Below are positions 32,906 through 45,211 of a DNA stretch of 64,000 nucleotides, piece by piece. Numbering within the stretch: the stretch's first letter is position 1; every line of letters begins with the position of its first letter. The translations under genes and the position numbers were made by a program. The stretch comes from Acanthamoeba castellanii str. Neff (lineage: Eukaryota > Discosea > Longamoebia > Acanthamoebidae), in assembly GCF_000313135.1 (NCBI RefSeq), contig NW_004457592.1:357171-421170 (forward strand), written 5' to 3'. The notes beneath the pieces are model-generated. The model did no database searches, was not told the origin of the DNA, and was given only the letters and a program-made list of their open reading frames with translations.

Positions 32906-33622
32906 AAGCAACACCAGACCCACGCCGCTGTTGAGCACTCTCACCTTTTTTTCTTCTATGACCATTATCTTGTGGGCACAGTCATTTCAAGTGATTTTGT
33001 GTGATTTTATCTGCCACTTAAATGAGGTTTGTAGGCCTTGTCTGAAAAAAAAAACCTAAACAGACTCTGCTTGGGCCTGGAATACAATAGCCACCAAGGG
33101 CCAGGTTGTCACTCTTCTTCCCACTTCATAATTACAGCAGCAACATCAGCTTTGACCTCCCTTGTTATCATTTGTACATCAAAGCTGCAAATTCCTCTTT
33201 TATGGGATGCAATAACCTTGGGTGGCTACCCACTATCCCCCTACTACACCTAAGCTTGCACATGATGACATCTTCACTTGCACTCTTGTCTGGTGCATTT
33301 TTGGTACAGAAATCTGGTTTGGCCATGTTCACCAAAGCCCCTACTTCAACCCATTCACACACTTTTTGGCTTGTTACATTTTTCAAACATCAGTACTGGA
33401 GACAGTGGTTACAGCTGAACATGTCAAAGGCTAGCACCACTGTCCTCCATTTCCCAACTAACTGACCAGCACATGGCAATACTGTTGACATGTCATATTG
33501 CAAGATGCCTGGTTAGGATCCACAGACACCAACATGTAAAACAGTCACTGAAGACAAAAAGTTGATGTTTACTTTATCACCACCTTTCTATCTGTCAGCA
33601 CTTGCTGCTATCAATGCCCAGG
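32906..33622. other. Lower-GC stretch, no gene seen
   Basis: About 700 bases of AT-richer sequence. Open frames up to about 119 codons lack domains. An A-tract (33042-33053) is present. It may be transposon-derived, but no motif supports this. Confidence 0.4.
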
Positions 33623-36600
33623 CTATGTATGTGTAGCAGCGACTTCAGGAAGTCGCTGTTGGGTGCTGCCAAGGAGGGCATTGAGAGCTTCCATGTGACG
33701 GAACGCCAGCCAGCTCAACAGGCTCTGTTTGGCAGGAAAAAAAAAGAAATAAATAAAGTGTGTGACATGTTGGGTGACAACCAACGGCGACGACGATGGT
33801 GAAAGTGCGGGGGAGAGGAGGGAGTGCGACGTCGCACCTCGTGCTCTTCGTTGTGTGCCGACACGTTGTTGTGTGCGAGCTCGTGGCACATCACCATGTA
33901 CCAATAGCGCATACATTCCGATCGCGTTCTGCTCACGCGCGACACGAGGGCATGCATGGTGTTAAGTGGCACTTACCCACTGTTGTGTGTTGCTGTGTTG
34001 TGGGTTGTACCGGAAGCGAAGGTCGATGAAGACGGTGAGGTTGAAGTAGAGGCTGTTCCCGCGGTTGAATGCAATGCGCCTGCCCTTGTAGCCGATCCAC
34101 ATGTGCAGCGAATTGGCGGGAATCCCAAACACGCCTGGCCGCACGCAACACACACAACCCACGCAGCACACTCGTCAGTCATCACCACCGCACACGCACC
34201 ACCGCACGCGCACACAGCCAAAAGACACGTACCGGCCAGCTGCAGCAAAACCTGGGCCATCACCTGAGCGCCCTGCACATGCTCGGTGCTCTACATTTTT
34301 TTATATATTAATTTCAATAATTTAGATATTAATTTAAATAAAATCAATCAATCAATCAATAAATAAATAAATAAATAAATCAATAAATAATATACATAAT
34401 ATAAATAATAGTAAGGTGGCGTACGAGGGTGGAGCCCTCCTCGAGGTAGAGGGTGACGCCGTGGACCTGGTCCACGTTGACCAGCGTCTGCTCGGGCAGC
34501 ACCTCGCAGAAGTAGTTCACCTCGTTCCGTTCGCCGGGCTGCTGGTGGATCACCTGCGACGCGCCCTGGCTCACGCCCTGCAGTGCCCTCTTCGCCTCAC
34601 TGGCGACCAACCCCTCGTCAACACACGTGTGCGTGTGCGTGTGCGTGTGTGCGCGTGCGCTTGCGCGAACCTTTCCATTTGCTGGTACATGCGCTGGGCG
34701 TCGATCGGGTCGTCGGCCTCATGCTTGACGCGGCTGTCGTGTGTCGCGATGTTAGTAACGCATAGTTGAGCTCCAGAAGCTGCAGCGCAGCGCAGCGAGT
34801 GGCGCGCAGTTCTCAAATACCTCACGATCTCAGCGCCGCCGGCTGTCTGCACGTCCGGGACCTGGCGCGGAGGAGGACCGGCGCTGGATTCGGCCGGGGC
34901 GGCGATGGCTCTTCGGCCGCCGGTCGTCTCCATCTGCAGCGGCGCCGGGGCGTTGGTGGTGGTGGTCGGCTTTGGCGTAACCGGCGGTGCCGCTGGCGCC
35001 GGCGGCGCAGCGATGGCGTCCCAGAGCGACTGGAAGAAGCCCGACGGCCGCTTCGTCGGCTGACTGTCGGCCTTGGGCGGCTGCGACAACGGCGGTGCTG
35101 ACGTCATCTGCCGGCCTTCGCGGCCGCTGCCGCCGCCTTTCCCGACCGGCGGCTCACTTGGCTGCAGCTGCAGCTCGCGCGGCTGCACGGCGCCGTGGTA
35201 GACCAGGGCACCGGCGCCGCCCCCGTCCTCCTTCTGCAACAGCCGATCCACGGGCCACCCTAAAATCGCACACACACGCGACACACACCGCACGCACAGC
35301 ACATGACACACGTCACACACGACACACGTTGGAGGCCTGTAAGGGGGAGCGGGGGTGGTGGAGGGGGGAGGAGAGAGTGACCTCGCTTGCGGAGGGTGGG
35401 GAGCGGGGTCTGGAGGAGCATGGCGGTGAGGAGGGCGTCGTCGTGGACGGACTTGCGGTAGAGGAGGCCCACCAGCTCGGTGCCGATGTCGAAGTAGTCC
35501 AACTCCATCGCCTCCACGATGAACAGGGCCAGCTTGCCGCTGAAGTCGCACTAGTTTTAGATGTCGCACACAGAACACTCGATACACGCGCACACGCGCA
35601 CACAGAACACTAGAAACACGACACGCACGACATGTGACAAACGTACTTCTCGTGGTTCATGACGGCGACGCTGGCTTCTTCGGTGACGCGCTGATGTTTG
35701 AAGGTGAGCACTCGCTCGATCTTGGCCACAGCAAACACCTGCAGCCTGTGGGCGCGCACGTCAACATCGACATCATTAACGCACACGCACACGCACACGC
35801 ACACGCACACGCACCACCGCACACGCACACGCACACGCACAACACACACTTCATCATGGACAATCATACTTGCTGAGGACGTCTTCGGCGTTGGAGCGCA
35901 GGTTCTTGCGGCGCTGGCCGTTCATGTTGTTGACCAGGAGGGGCTTGCGGTCGGTCAGCAGACGCTTGAGCTTCTTGGCCTTGGGCGTGGCCCGCAGCTC
36001 GCCCTCCCGCTGGCAGCTCGTCTTCACATCGCTCGTGATCCATTTGGCACCTTCCTTCGTTGTCAGCCACGCGCGGTGTCGTGTCGTGTCGTGTCTCGTG
36101 TCGTGTCGTTGTTCGTGTCGTGTCGTGCGAAAGGGGCGCTTACCGAGGCTTTCGTACATCTTCTCGAGAGCCGACGAGGAGAAGGCGGCGTCGCCCGAGC
36201 CATGCGGGATGCGCGGCGGGTTGAACAGCTTGGCGAACCGCTCGTTGTCGATCAGGTAGCACTCGCTCGCCTTCTTCATCAACGCCGTCTCCTCCCGCAC
36301 CTTCTCCTCCTCTTCCTCCTCCTCTTCTTTTCCACCTTTCTTGCCGCCGCCGCCGCCGCCGCCGCTGCCGCCATCGTCATCGTCATCGTCCGTGTACCGA
36401 AGGGCCACGCAGAACGGGCACTGGCGCAGCTGATTCAGCAGAGCCGACGACGACGACACGGCCGGCGTGGCGGTGGTGGTCGTTGGTGGCGGTGGGGCGA
36501 TGTGGGGGAAGGCGGCGGCGAAGAGGGAGAGCAGCCGGAGGTACCGCGCGACGCCGTTCTTGGCCAGGTAGCGCTGGTGGTGCCGCATGATGTTGTTGGC

Positions 36601-37284
36601 GAACTGCTCGGGCGTCGGGTACTCCTCGACGCCGCAGCTGCGCAGGAACTGGTTGCCCCGCTCCCCAAAGTCGACGAACTCGAGCAGATTGTCGAACACG
36701 TCAAAGGCCGACCGCTTGGCGGCGGCGACGGCGGTGGCGGCAGCGGCGGCGGCCGGGCTGGCGGGGGCGACGACGGCCGGTGGGGCGCGGTCGCGGAGCT
36801 CCTTGTCCGCCTCGGCCTCGAGCCGCTTGAGCTCCTTGAGCGCCTTGCTCTCCTCCGTTTGCAGCGTCTTGAGCTGGAACAGGTAGTGCTGCTGCTGCGA
36901 AAACTGTTTCCGTTCGTTCATGATGAGCACACGCCGCACACACATGACACGCCGCACACACACGACACGATCGCACACACACACACACACACGATAAAAC
37001 CGCACACACACGATACAACCGCACACACGCACTCACCTGAGCAGCGGAGGCCTTGGGATCCTGTCGGGCCAGCTTGGCGCGGAGCTTGTCGTCAGAGGTG
37101 GGCGCGGCGCCCTTCTTGGTCTCCAGGTCCTGGATGGCCTGGCGCGTTTTGGTGAGCCTGGCCGTGATCTGCTTCCGCTGCTCGTCCCTCCTCTCCCCAT
37201 TCCTCAGCAGCTGGAAGCTGTCCGTAATAAAAACCTGCACCACACACACACGCGCGCGCGCGCGCACACACGCAGCACACACGC

Positions 37285-37335
<51 letters not shown>

Positions 37336-39027
37336 CACGCGCGCACACAGCGACGTCAGCGCCGAGCGAAAGAAAGGCGGTGGTTAGGGGTGGTGAGCGG
37401 AACCTCGTGGGTGGCGGACATCCGCACGGTGGGCCGCCCGTAGGTGAGCGGGATGAAGGGGGTGGCGAGCAGGGTGCGGCGGTCCTCGCGGGTGAATTCC
37501 TGGAGGCGCGAGTAGAGGTACTCGAACACCTCCTCGCCGCTCTTCTGGTCCGCCGGCGGCGCTTTCACAATCTGGCCCACCAGCAAGAACACATCATTTT
37601 AGCCGTGTGCGGTTTGCGTCGTGTGTGTGTGTGTGTGTGTCGTGTGTGTCGTGTGTGTTGGCAAGTACCATGTCGATGATGCTGGTCAGCGGAGGGTCGG
37701 CCGCGATATTGAGCTTCTTGGCCAGCCCGCGCCACCGCTCCTCGACCACCGGGAACCCGAACGGCGAGTCGTTCAGGAAGCATCGCTTGGGGTCGCACAG
37801 GAGCCGACCGTACTCGGCCTGCGGCTGCGGCTGCGCACCAACCTCGGGCGGCGGCCGGGCCTGCGCGGTGCGCACACGGGCGGGGAGGAACCGCATCTCG
37901 ATGTCGCGGACGTTGAAGCCGTGCGGCTGGGCGCGGAGCAGCTCCGCGGCGTTGGCCTCCATGTACTTGAGTATCTTCTCCCGCATCTGCTCGCCTTCGC
38001 TGTGCTCGTCCGCCCCTGAAACACAACAGCGGCACCCTTGAGTCAGCACCGCACACGCGCGACCGCACAGACGCACACCCACCGCACACGCGCGCCGCAC
38101 ACACACCGCACACGCACCGTCGTATGGGTAGGAGGAAGCGAGTATCACGAGGGACAAGAGGTCGGGCTTGTCGAGCAGGCCGATCTTCTTGAGCAGCTGG
38201 GCCTGCTTGGACTTGGGGTCGAGCTGCTGCTGCGGTTGCTGCTGGTCGGCGGCTTTGGGCGACCAGTCGAGCACGATAAAGCCCAGGGCCTTCATCTCGT
38301 CGGCCGGGAAGAACAGCTCGCTGGCCTTGCGCGGGATGTTGTCCCGCATCTCATCGAACTCGGTCGCAAACACATCCGCCGCGGCCCTCCGCCTCTGCGC
38401 CACCGGCGCTCCGACGGCCATAACGCCGCCTTCGGCCGGCGCTGCTGCTGGGATGGGCGTGGTGCTGTCATCAGCTGCGGCGGAAGCGGTCGCCACCTTA
38501 CGCTTGTAGACCACAGCCGGCAGGAATGCTGAATTCCGAAGCAGATTCCTAGCATTCCACACAACGATTAGACTCCAAGGTAGTACACACCGGGCTCGAG
38601 CAGTTGCCAGTTGGTGGTGGTGTGTACCAGTCGGCCGGGGTGAAGGACGGCTGCTGCTTGGTCAGGTAGTCGACCAGGTCCCTGACGTTCCATCGCAGCT
38701 GCTCCAGACGCCCGAGCACGAGCTTCAGGTCGACCGTGTCGCGCACGCCTGGCCGGAGTGGAAAGAAAAGAAATGTCAGGAATGACACACGCGTGCTTCA
38801 CATAGCGAGGAGGGGGGCGGGCCGAACCGAGGGCTTTGAGGAAGGGCTTGGTGTCGTGGCGGATGATGTCGGCTCGCACGTGGTCGATATCGGAGAAGAG
38901 CCGCACGCTCGGAAAGTAGACCTCCTCCGGTCGCCTAAACGCTGTCGTCGCAGTCGTCGTTGTTGCTGAAGCAGCCGCCGCCGGAGTTGCAGCAGTTGGC
39001 GCTGCTTGATCTTTACACGACACACGC

Positions 39028-39086
<59 letters not shown>

Positions 39087-40206
39087 CAGCGCACGACGAC
39101 ATAGATGGCATGAATAATGGATCGAATGTAGGGGTACAACGGAGGCGCCAACATACCCTGTCTGGGCTCGATAGGAATGCAGGCGACCTGGCGCAGCACG
39201 GCCACCACCTCGTTCTTGTTGCCCTCGGGCAGGTGCGGAAAGAACTCCGCGATGTGCTTCAACACATCCGTGCCGCCTGCCAAACAAAATGAAAATTAAT
39301 ATCAAACAAATAATGAATTGATAAATAAATGGCTGGCTAAATAAATAAATACCTGGGGCGGTGAGGAGGTGTAGGTTGTTGCGGATGTGGCCCCACCAGT
39401 CCCAGGCGGTGAGCTCGCGCCAGCCGAACCGCTTGAGCAGGAGGTTCTTGTGCAGCACCGCGCTCAGCGAGGCCGAAATGAACGGGTCCAGCGTGGCGGG
39501 CGGCAGGGGCAGGCCGCGCATGGCCTTGCTCGCACCCACGAAGAACTGGACCTCGCCCAGATTCTGGCGCACGGGCCGGAACGAAACCACGGCGGCCGTC
39601 GCCGCTGGGGCGCCGTCACCGCTTGGCTCGATTACCTCTTGCTCCTTGGTCTCGCGCACGACGACCGTCAGGCTCGACAGCAGCTTGAGCACATTCTTTC
39701 GTTGGTTCACGAACAGTGCGTACTCGACCTGTGTGTGTCGTGTGTTGTGTGTCGTGTGTCGTGTGTCGTGTGTGCGCGTGCGTGCGGTGTTACATCCGCG
39801 GTGAGCACGAGGGGGATCGGGTGAAGCAGAGCGACCTGAGGGGAAATATGGGTTACCTGCGGCTTGCTGAACCACTTGACGACCTGGGTGAGCTCGTCCA
39901 GCGAGAGCTCCCTACGCTTCAGTTCGTCCAGGAGGTCGTCCAACGAGATCTCGCGCACCATGTTGCGGACCTTGAGGTGGTGGAAGAACCTGGTCCCGAC
40001 CAATGTCAGCGATCGAACGACACACGACATACACCACAACACGCATGGCACACAGCGGACTGACTGGTGTGGGTACCTGTCGCACTTCTTGAGCAGCGAC
40101 TTGGGAACAATTGCAGTGGTCGTCCCGGAACCACGCTGGACCAGAAAATCCTCCATGTCCAGGTACGGCAGCCTCACCTTGTCGCACGTCAATATACCTG
40201 AAAGAC

Positions 40207-40246
<40 letters not shown>

Positions 40247-40854
40247 GATGATGACGAAGATGATGATGATAATGAAGGGTGGAGATGTACCGGCGGTCGA
40301 AGGAATGAAAAACAGTGTCGGCGGAATTCGTTGCTGTTGGGCGAGCGGCGTCACGTTGGCGTACTGAAGTGGGTGCACGAAGAAGTACTGATTGAGCAGT
40401 CGGACGACCTTCTCGCTCGGGTGACTCTGCGCGAAGCTGCGCACCATACAGGCGAGTGAGTAACAAGAATTCAGAATTTAGAATAAAGGAAACAAAAAGT
40501 AAAAGAAAATAAAGAGTGGGCGATGGTTACCTGTGAGCAGAGAGCAAATTGACGATCTCGCGCTCGAGAATCTGCTCTTGCTCTGGTTGGATGCGAGTGC
40601 TCTCGATCTTCTTCATGATGTGGTCGTAGTACAGGCGAGAGACCTGGGAAAAACGAAGAAGAAAATGGATGAAGCCGCCGTCACCGGTGGGGTCAGGTGC
40701 TCCTGACTGCGGTACCGCAGGCAAAGACCGTACCTGGCCCGCGGCAGCCAGCAGATTGCAGTTCCAGTTGGATATGTACACATCCTGGAAGTCTATGTTC
40801 TCCCTCTCGACCGTGGGGATCAGCTGCAGACGCGTAGACGAAATTGTTACGCAT

Positions 40855-40886
<32 letters not shown>

Positions 40887-43170
40887 ACACACCGAAGGCA
40901 CAATACCTGGGCAGCAAGGTGGAACCCGGTGCCGGTGGTTTGCTGGGTCGAGAAGCCGATGAAGATGTGTCCGTTGTTGGGGCACGGGAAGAGGTCCACC
41001 ACGAGGTCGTCCACCTTCCTGGCCTGACCGCCGCCCAGCCCATCGTCGATCAACTGCTGTGCCGGCGTTGACGACGATGGACCACCGTTGACCAGCGATG
41101 ACCAAAACGACGACAGGCCACCACCGGGCGTCGACGTCGACGATGACGATGAAGAAGCCGTGGGGTCGTACTGCGAGCCCTTCGCCTTGTTGGTGGTCGA
41201 GTCCAAGGCCTTCAACTGGTCGGAAGCTTCTTCGTCGTCATCGTCAAAGTTGTAGAGCAGGAGTATGCTGGTGCGGCTCGGCGGCGTCTTCTTGAGGATG
41301 CGCTTCATGTTCTCGAGGTACGTTGGGTAGAACTCCCAGTGCACGTCCACCTTGAGCGTGTGCGTGTGCGTGTGCGTGTGCGTGTGCGTGTGCGTGTGCG
41401 TCAGAATCAGAGAGAGAGGGCGCAAGGTCGGAGTGAGCAATGTAGTGCTTACCTGTGCGTTGAGCAAACGCATCTTTACAAAGAGAGGCTTGGTGAACGG
41501 ATATCGGTCGACCTTGACCGTCATCCTCTGCGCCTTGATCGAGGCTTCACGCGAGCGAGGCACAGCGTTGGTGTCCAGTCAGCAATCCAGCTGGTCAGCC
41601 ACTCACACCACGGACCACTTCGGGAAGTGAGATTGATTACCGATGGACATGTAGCCGTGCTCCTTCTGTCGCCGCTTCACGTCGTCCTTGGTAACTCTGG
41701 GCACTGCCACCTCCTCAGTCTCCTTCTCACGCGCCTCCGTGCTCCCTGTGTCGCGCCAGAATTACAAATATAATTCATTTTCCATATAAACTGTTTTATA
41801 AATATAAATAATATGATAAATAAATTAAAGGCGTACGTTTATCTACATTGGTGTGGACTTGGAGGAGCTTGATGTCGTTCACGATCAGCGAGATGGACTG
41901 GACGTTGGTAGTGAAGGAGACCGACTTGACGACGAATCGGCTCAGCAGGTCGAGGTCGAACGGCATCACCTCGCGCGTCTCGAGCACGAACGCCACCCAG
42001 TCCTTCCGCTTCGCCGCTTCGGCCGCCGTCGCCACAGCCGCCTTACGCTCGGCGTCCTCCTCTTCAACGGCGACGCCGGCGTCTTCAGTCGTATCCTCCA
42101 CCTTGGCCCTCGTGGTCACCAGCATATCACCGCGCCAATGGAAAATGAGGCAATCGTCGCCTGATCACAGCACACACAAGCGAACGAGAGAGAGACACGT
42201 CAGCATTCTCGCTTGTGTCTTGTGGAATTGTGAGGAATGTAGTGGCCGTTTTAATGCAGAGGCCGTACCCGACTTGATGATGGGCTGTTCGCAGATGGCA
42301 AACACCGAGTAGAAGCCCACGCCGAACATGCCGCAGGCGTCGGAGTTGGGGTTGCCCTCGGCGATCTTCCTGATACGCGTCCAGTCCTCCTCCGTGAACG
42401 CGCGTCCGTTGTTTTGGATCTGCGCAACCACATCAACACCCAGCCGAGTAAGTGTTAAGAAGGCGTGCGTGTGTGCGTGCGTGTGCGTGTGTGCGTGTGC
42501 GTGTGCGTGAGCCAGACCTTGATCTCGGTGGCATCGCAGGATCCGAACTGCAGGGCATGGTCGTCTGCCCTCTTCGTCTGCTTCTTTTTGCCGCCGTCGC
42601 CATCGTTCTTTTCCTTTTCTTTTTCCTTCTCTAGTGCCGGGCCGGCGGTCCACGAGCCGAACTTGAAGATGCTGAGGATGGACGAGGCGGCGGACGAGGC
42701 CGAGGACTCGGGGACGGCGCCAGCGGTGGAGGAGGCCGTTGTCGAGGCTGAGTCGGTAGCGGGTGACGTGGAGGGAGGACGATAGGTGGGCGACGTGAGC
42801 ACGATCTCAATGTGCGTAGCCCCGGCTGAAGCACTCACGGGAATGCGCGTGAGTGAGCTCCCAACGTGCACGACACACACGACACGGCACACACGCGGCA
42901 CACACGACACGACACGACACGACACGCAGCTGAGAAGAGCACAGTACCATCGTTGGCGTTCTGGATGAGCTCGCGAAACAGGGTGAACTCGGAACTGTTG
43001 GCACAAGGTAATAAGCATCACCACCCCATGGGGTGGGGTGGAAAAGAAGGAGAGATGATTAACCTGTAGCGGGCCAAGATTTTATCGATGAGATGCCGCT
43101 GGTTGACTTCGACTTGCCGCTCCTCGCCTTTGGCAAACAGCTGGCTCTTGAGATGGGCCGCGCCCTGCAT
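33623..43170 (-). CDS. Giant Hsp90-type ATPase / DUF3684-like protein
   Basis: It starts at 43170 (MQGAAHLKSQLFAKGEERQV) and is read through more than 20 exons. The GHKL ATPase N-terminus is complete: EFTLFRELIQNANDG (catalytic Glu, Mg-binding Asn), QNNGRAFTEEDW (G1) and GMFGVGFYSVF (G2 lid). Next come a long middle region (VVKSVSFTTNVQSISLIVND, WEFYPTYLENMKRILKKTPP, VYISNWNCNLLAAAGQ, HPSEKVVRLLNQYFFVHPLQ) and RFGWRELTAWDWWGHIRN. Acidic and Gly-rich low-complexity inserts interrupt it. Near the C-terminus VFGIPANSLHMWIGYKGRRI is followed by MCHELAHNNVSAHNEEH. The layout matches the large fungal DUF3684/sacsin-like HATPase proteins of unknown function. Likely a chaperone-like ATPase; total length probably above 1,600 residues. 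Confidence 0.8.
35773..35838. repeat. (CACACG)n intronic microsatellite
   Basis: A tandem CACACG array within an intron of the giant ATPase gene. Confidence 0.9.
37283..37333. repeat. (AC)n intronic microsatellite
   Basis: A perfect dinucleotide array in the intron between the VFITDSFQLLRNGE exon and the exon ending MSATHE. Confidence 0.95.
39027..39085. repeat. (AC)n intronic microsatellite
   Basis: A perfect dinucleotide array in another intron of the giant ATPase gene. Confidence 0.95.
40207..40248. repeat. (GAT)n intronic microsatellite
   Basis: A GAT trinucleotide array in an intron of the giant ATPase gene. Confidence 0.9.
41356..41400. repeat. (GTGTGC)n intronic microsatellite
   Basis: A hexanucleotide array directly beside the exon junction before LKVDVHWEFYP in the giant ATPase gene. 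Confidence 0.95.
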
Positions 43171-43399
43171 GGTTGTTGGGTCAGGCCTTGGTCTTCGAGA
43201 CTTGACTTGTCAAGAAGAAGATGCGAGTTATGTGCGAATGCACGCTACGGCGAATAAAATAAATATCTTAAAATAAATGCCAGAACAAAAGAAAAGAAAA
43301 GGAAACCAAAAAGAAAAAGCTGAGTTCGAGGAATAAACACAACAAATTGGCTGCTGGAGAGATTGGCTGCACATCGTCAATAGTAAAGATAAAGGAGAG

Positions 43400-44137
43400 A
43401 TGAAGAGCTTCGCACGACGCGGTGCGATCACAACGGCGGGTTTGGGGGCGAGATCTTCAATTGCCACTACGGGTAATGGAAGCAGGCCGCTACTCGCGCC
43501 GATGACGAATGGGATCATCACCTCTTCTGCTGCTGCTGCTGCGAGCTACCACTCGGAGGGCGGCAGCGGTCGGCACCCCGGCTTCTGGGGACCCGACAAC
43601 CCCGCCTACGCCACCACCATCCTCTGCGTGCGCAAGGGCAACTCAGTGGTACTCAGCCGCAGCCCTCTCGGTTGATTGATTCTTTGCGCCTCTACGATTG
43701 CGTTGCATGACTTTGTTACATTCTTTTCCCTTATCATGCACACGGTGCGCAGGTGATGGTGGGCGACGGGCAGGTGACGCTGGGCAGCACCGTGGTGAAG
43801 CCCAACGCACGAAAGGTCCGCCAAATCCGTCCCGGCATCGTTGCGGGCTTTGCCGGTACGCTCCTCTTGTTCCTCCCTTTCGTGTGTTGTTGTGGTGTGT
43901 GTGTGGGTCCCGGAGCGCATTGCTCAATTTTGATGTACCAGGCGCCACTGCCGATGCCTTCACGCTGTTCGAACGTCTCGAGGAGAAGATCGAGGAGCAT
44001 CAGGGCCAGCTGCTGCGTTCCTGCGTGGACTTGGCCAAGCAGTGGAGGACCGACAAGTACCTGCGGCGGCTCGAGGTACGCCACTCCTTGGATCGGTGCG
44101 CACTGATCTCGTGCGAATTGGATGTTAACAATGGCAC

Positions 44138-44175
<38 letters not shown>

Positions 44176-44618
44176 CTGCACACACATCGCCGCACACGCA
44201 CACACACGCACCACCATTACCAACACACACACACACAGGCGCTTATGGTGGTGGCCGATAAGAACATATCGCTCACGCTGACGGGCACCGGAGACGTGAT
44301 CGAACCCAACGACGGCATCATTGCCATCGGCTCGGGCGGCACCTACGCGCTGGCCTGCGCCCGAGGCCTGATCGACCTGCCCGACATCGACGCCGAGACC
44401 ATCGCTCTCAAGTCCATGAAGGTCTGACCACTTCGCCACCACCCAACTTTTAAGAGCACAACTGACATGACACACACACGCAGGTGGCGGCTGATCTTTG
44501 CATCTACACCAACCATAACTTTGTGGTGGAGAGGATCAGCATCGACGCGGACGAAGCCAAGGAGAAGGGCGGCAGCAACATCCTCAGCGCGCCTGACCAG
44601 CACAAGGAGGAGCCCTGA
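43400..44618 (+). CDS. HslV: Mitochondrial HslV (ClpQ) peptidase
   Basis: Five exons. The ATG at 43400 opens an Arg/Ser/Ala-rich mitochondrial presequence ([20 protein letters not shown]). The mature protein begins at Thr in [14 protein letters not shown] and continues [28 protein letters not shown] and [59 protein letters not shown] and [19 protein letters not shown] follow. This is the full bacterial HslV pattern, including the N-terminal nucleophile Thr and the GDGQ, GFAG and GSGG loops. HslV forms the double hexameric peptidase of the HslUV (ClpYQ) complex, fed by the HslU ATPase. HslU is not in this window. In protists HslV is an organelle protein of bacterial descent. It is intact, so probably active in the matrix. 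Confidence 0.96.
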
Positions 44619-44729
44619 ACAGACTTCTCAGCAAGTCCACGAACTGGGTTCAATGAAGCTCGCTTTATCACATGCGCGTTGCTGTGTGTGTCGTGTGTGT
44701 CGTGTGTGTGTCGTGTGTTGTGTGTGTTG

Positions 44730-45126
44730 CTAGAGCTCTTCGACGTGGGTGATGCTTTGGGCTCGTCGCTGGCTAACAATCCGCTTATGCTGCTCCTGTT
44801 TGGGCGTGGCAATCATCAGTCATGCGCTCAAACAACACTTTAGGATGACAGACGTGGAGAGCGGGGCCTTACAATAAGTGCATGAAGGTCATCCACAACC
44901 TCCTTGCCCTGCAGTATTCTGTGCGGATTGGTCATGTGAGATAGAACATTACAATTTAAAAAAGAAATAAAAATGCCATAAATGGGGCGCACCGGTCCAT
45001 GGTCTCGTTGATCTTGCGGACGTTGGCGGTGACGGCCTCAGTGGCTGCTGCCAGCGCCCGAATGGTGACTGCCGTCTCTGGGTTCACCTCGAGCGCCATC
45101 GACGCTTCTTCTGCTTCCTGTGCCAT
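44730..45126 (-). CDS. 81-residue helical protein, unknown
   Basis: Three exons. The first starts at 45126 (MAQEAEEASMALEVNPETAV, then ALAAATEAVTANVRKINETM). The second reads ILQGKEVVDDLHALI. The third reads EQHKRIVSQRRAQSITHVEE, then L and TAG at 44730. Introns have GTGCGC/CAG and GTAAGG/CAG borders, and the frame is preserved across both. The protein is amphipathic helix throughout, like small subunits of coiled-coil complexes (BLOC-1/BORC or prefoldin type), but no family is recognised. It lies head to head with L2HGDH, 85 bases apart. Confidence 0.6.
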
Positions 45127-45211
45127 CTCTGTGCTGAAAAACTTTTGTTTTGTTCATTTCTTATCTTTTCTTCTCTTCTTTTCCATTCTTGTGCCTGTCC
45201 GGACGCACAAG
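45127..45211. promoter_or_regulatory. Very short divergent promoter
   Basis: Only 85 bases, CT-rich on the + strand, separate two opposed start codons, so both genes must share regulatory DNA or start transcription inside one another. Confidence 0.55.

Noticed and set aside
33038..33465. Open frames in the low-GC stretch near 33.2 kb
   Set aside because: Both strands open by chance in AT-rich DNA; no retroelement or cellular motif could be identified.
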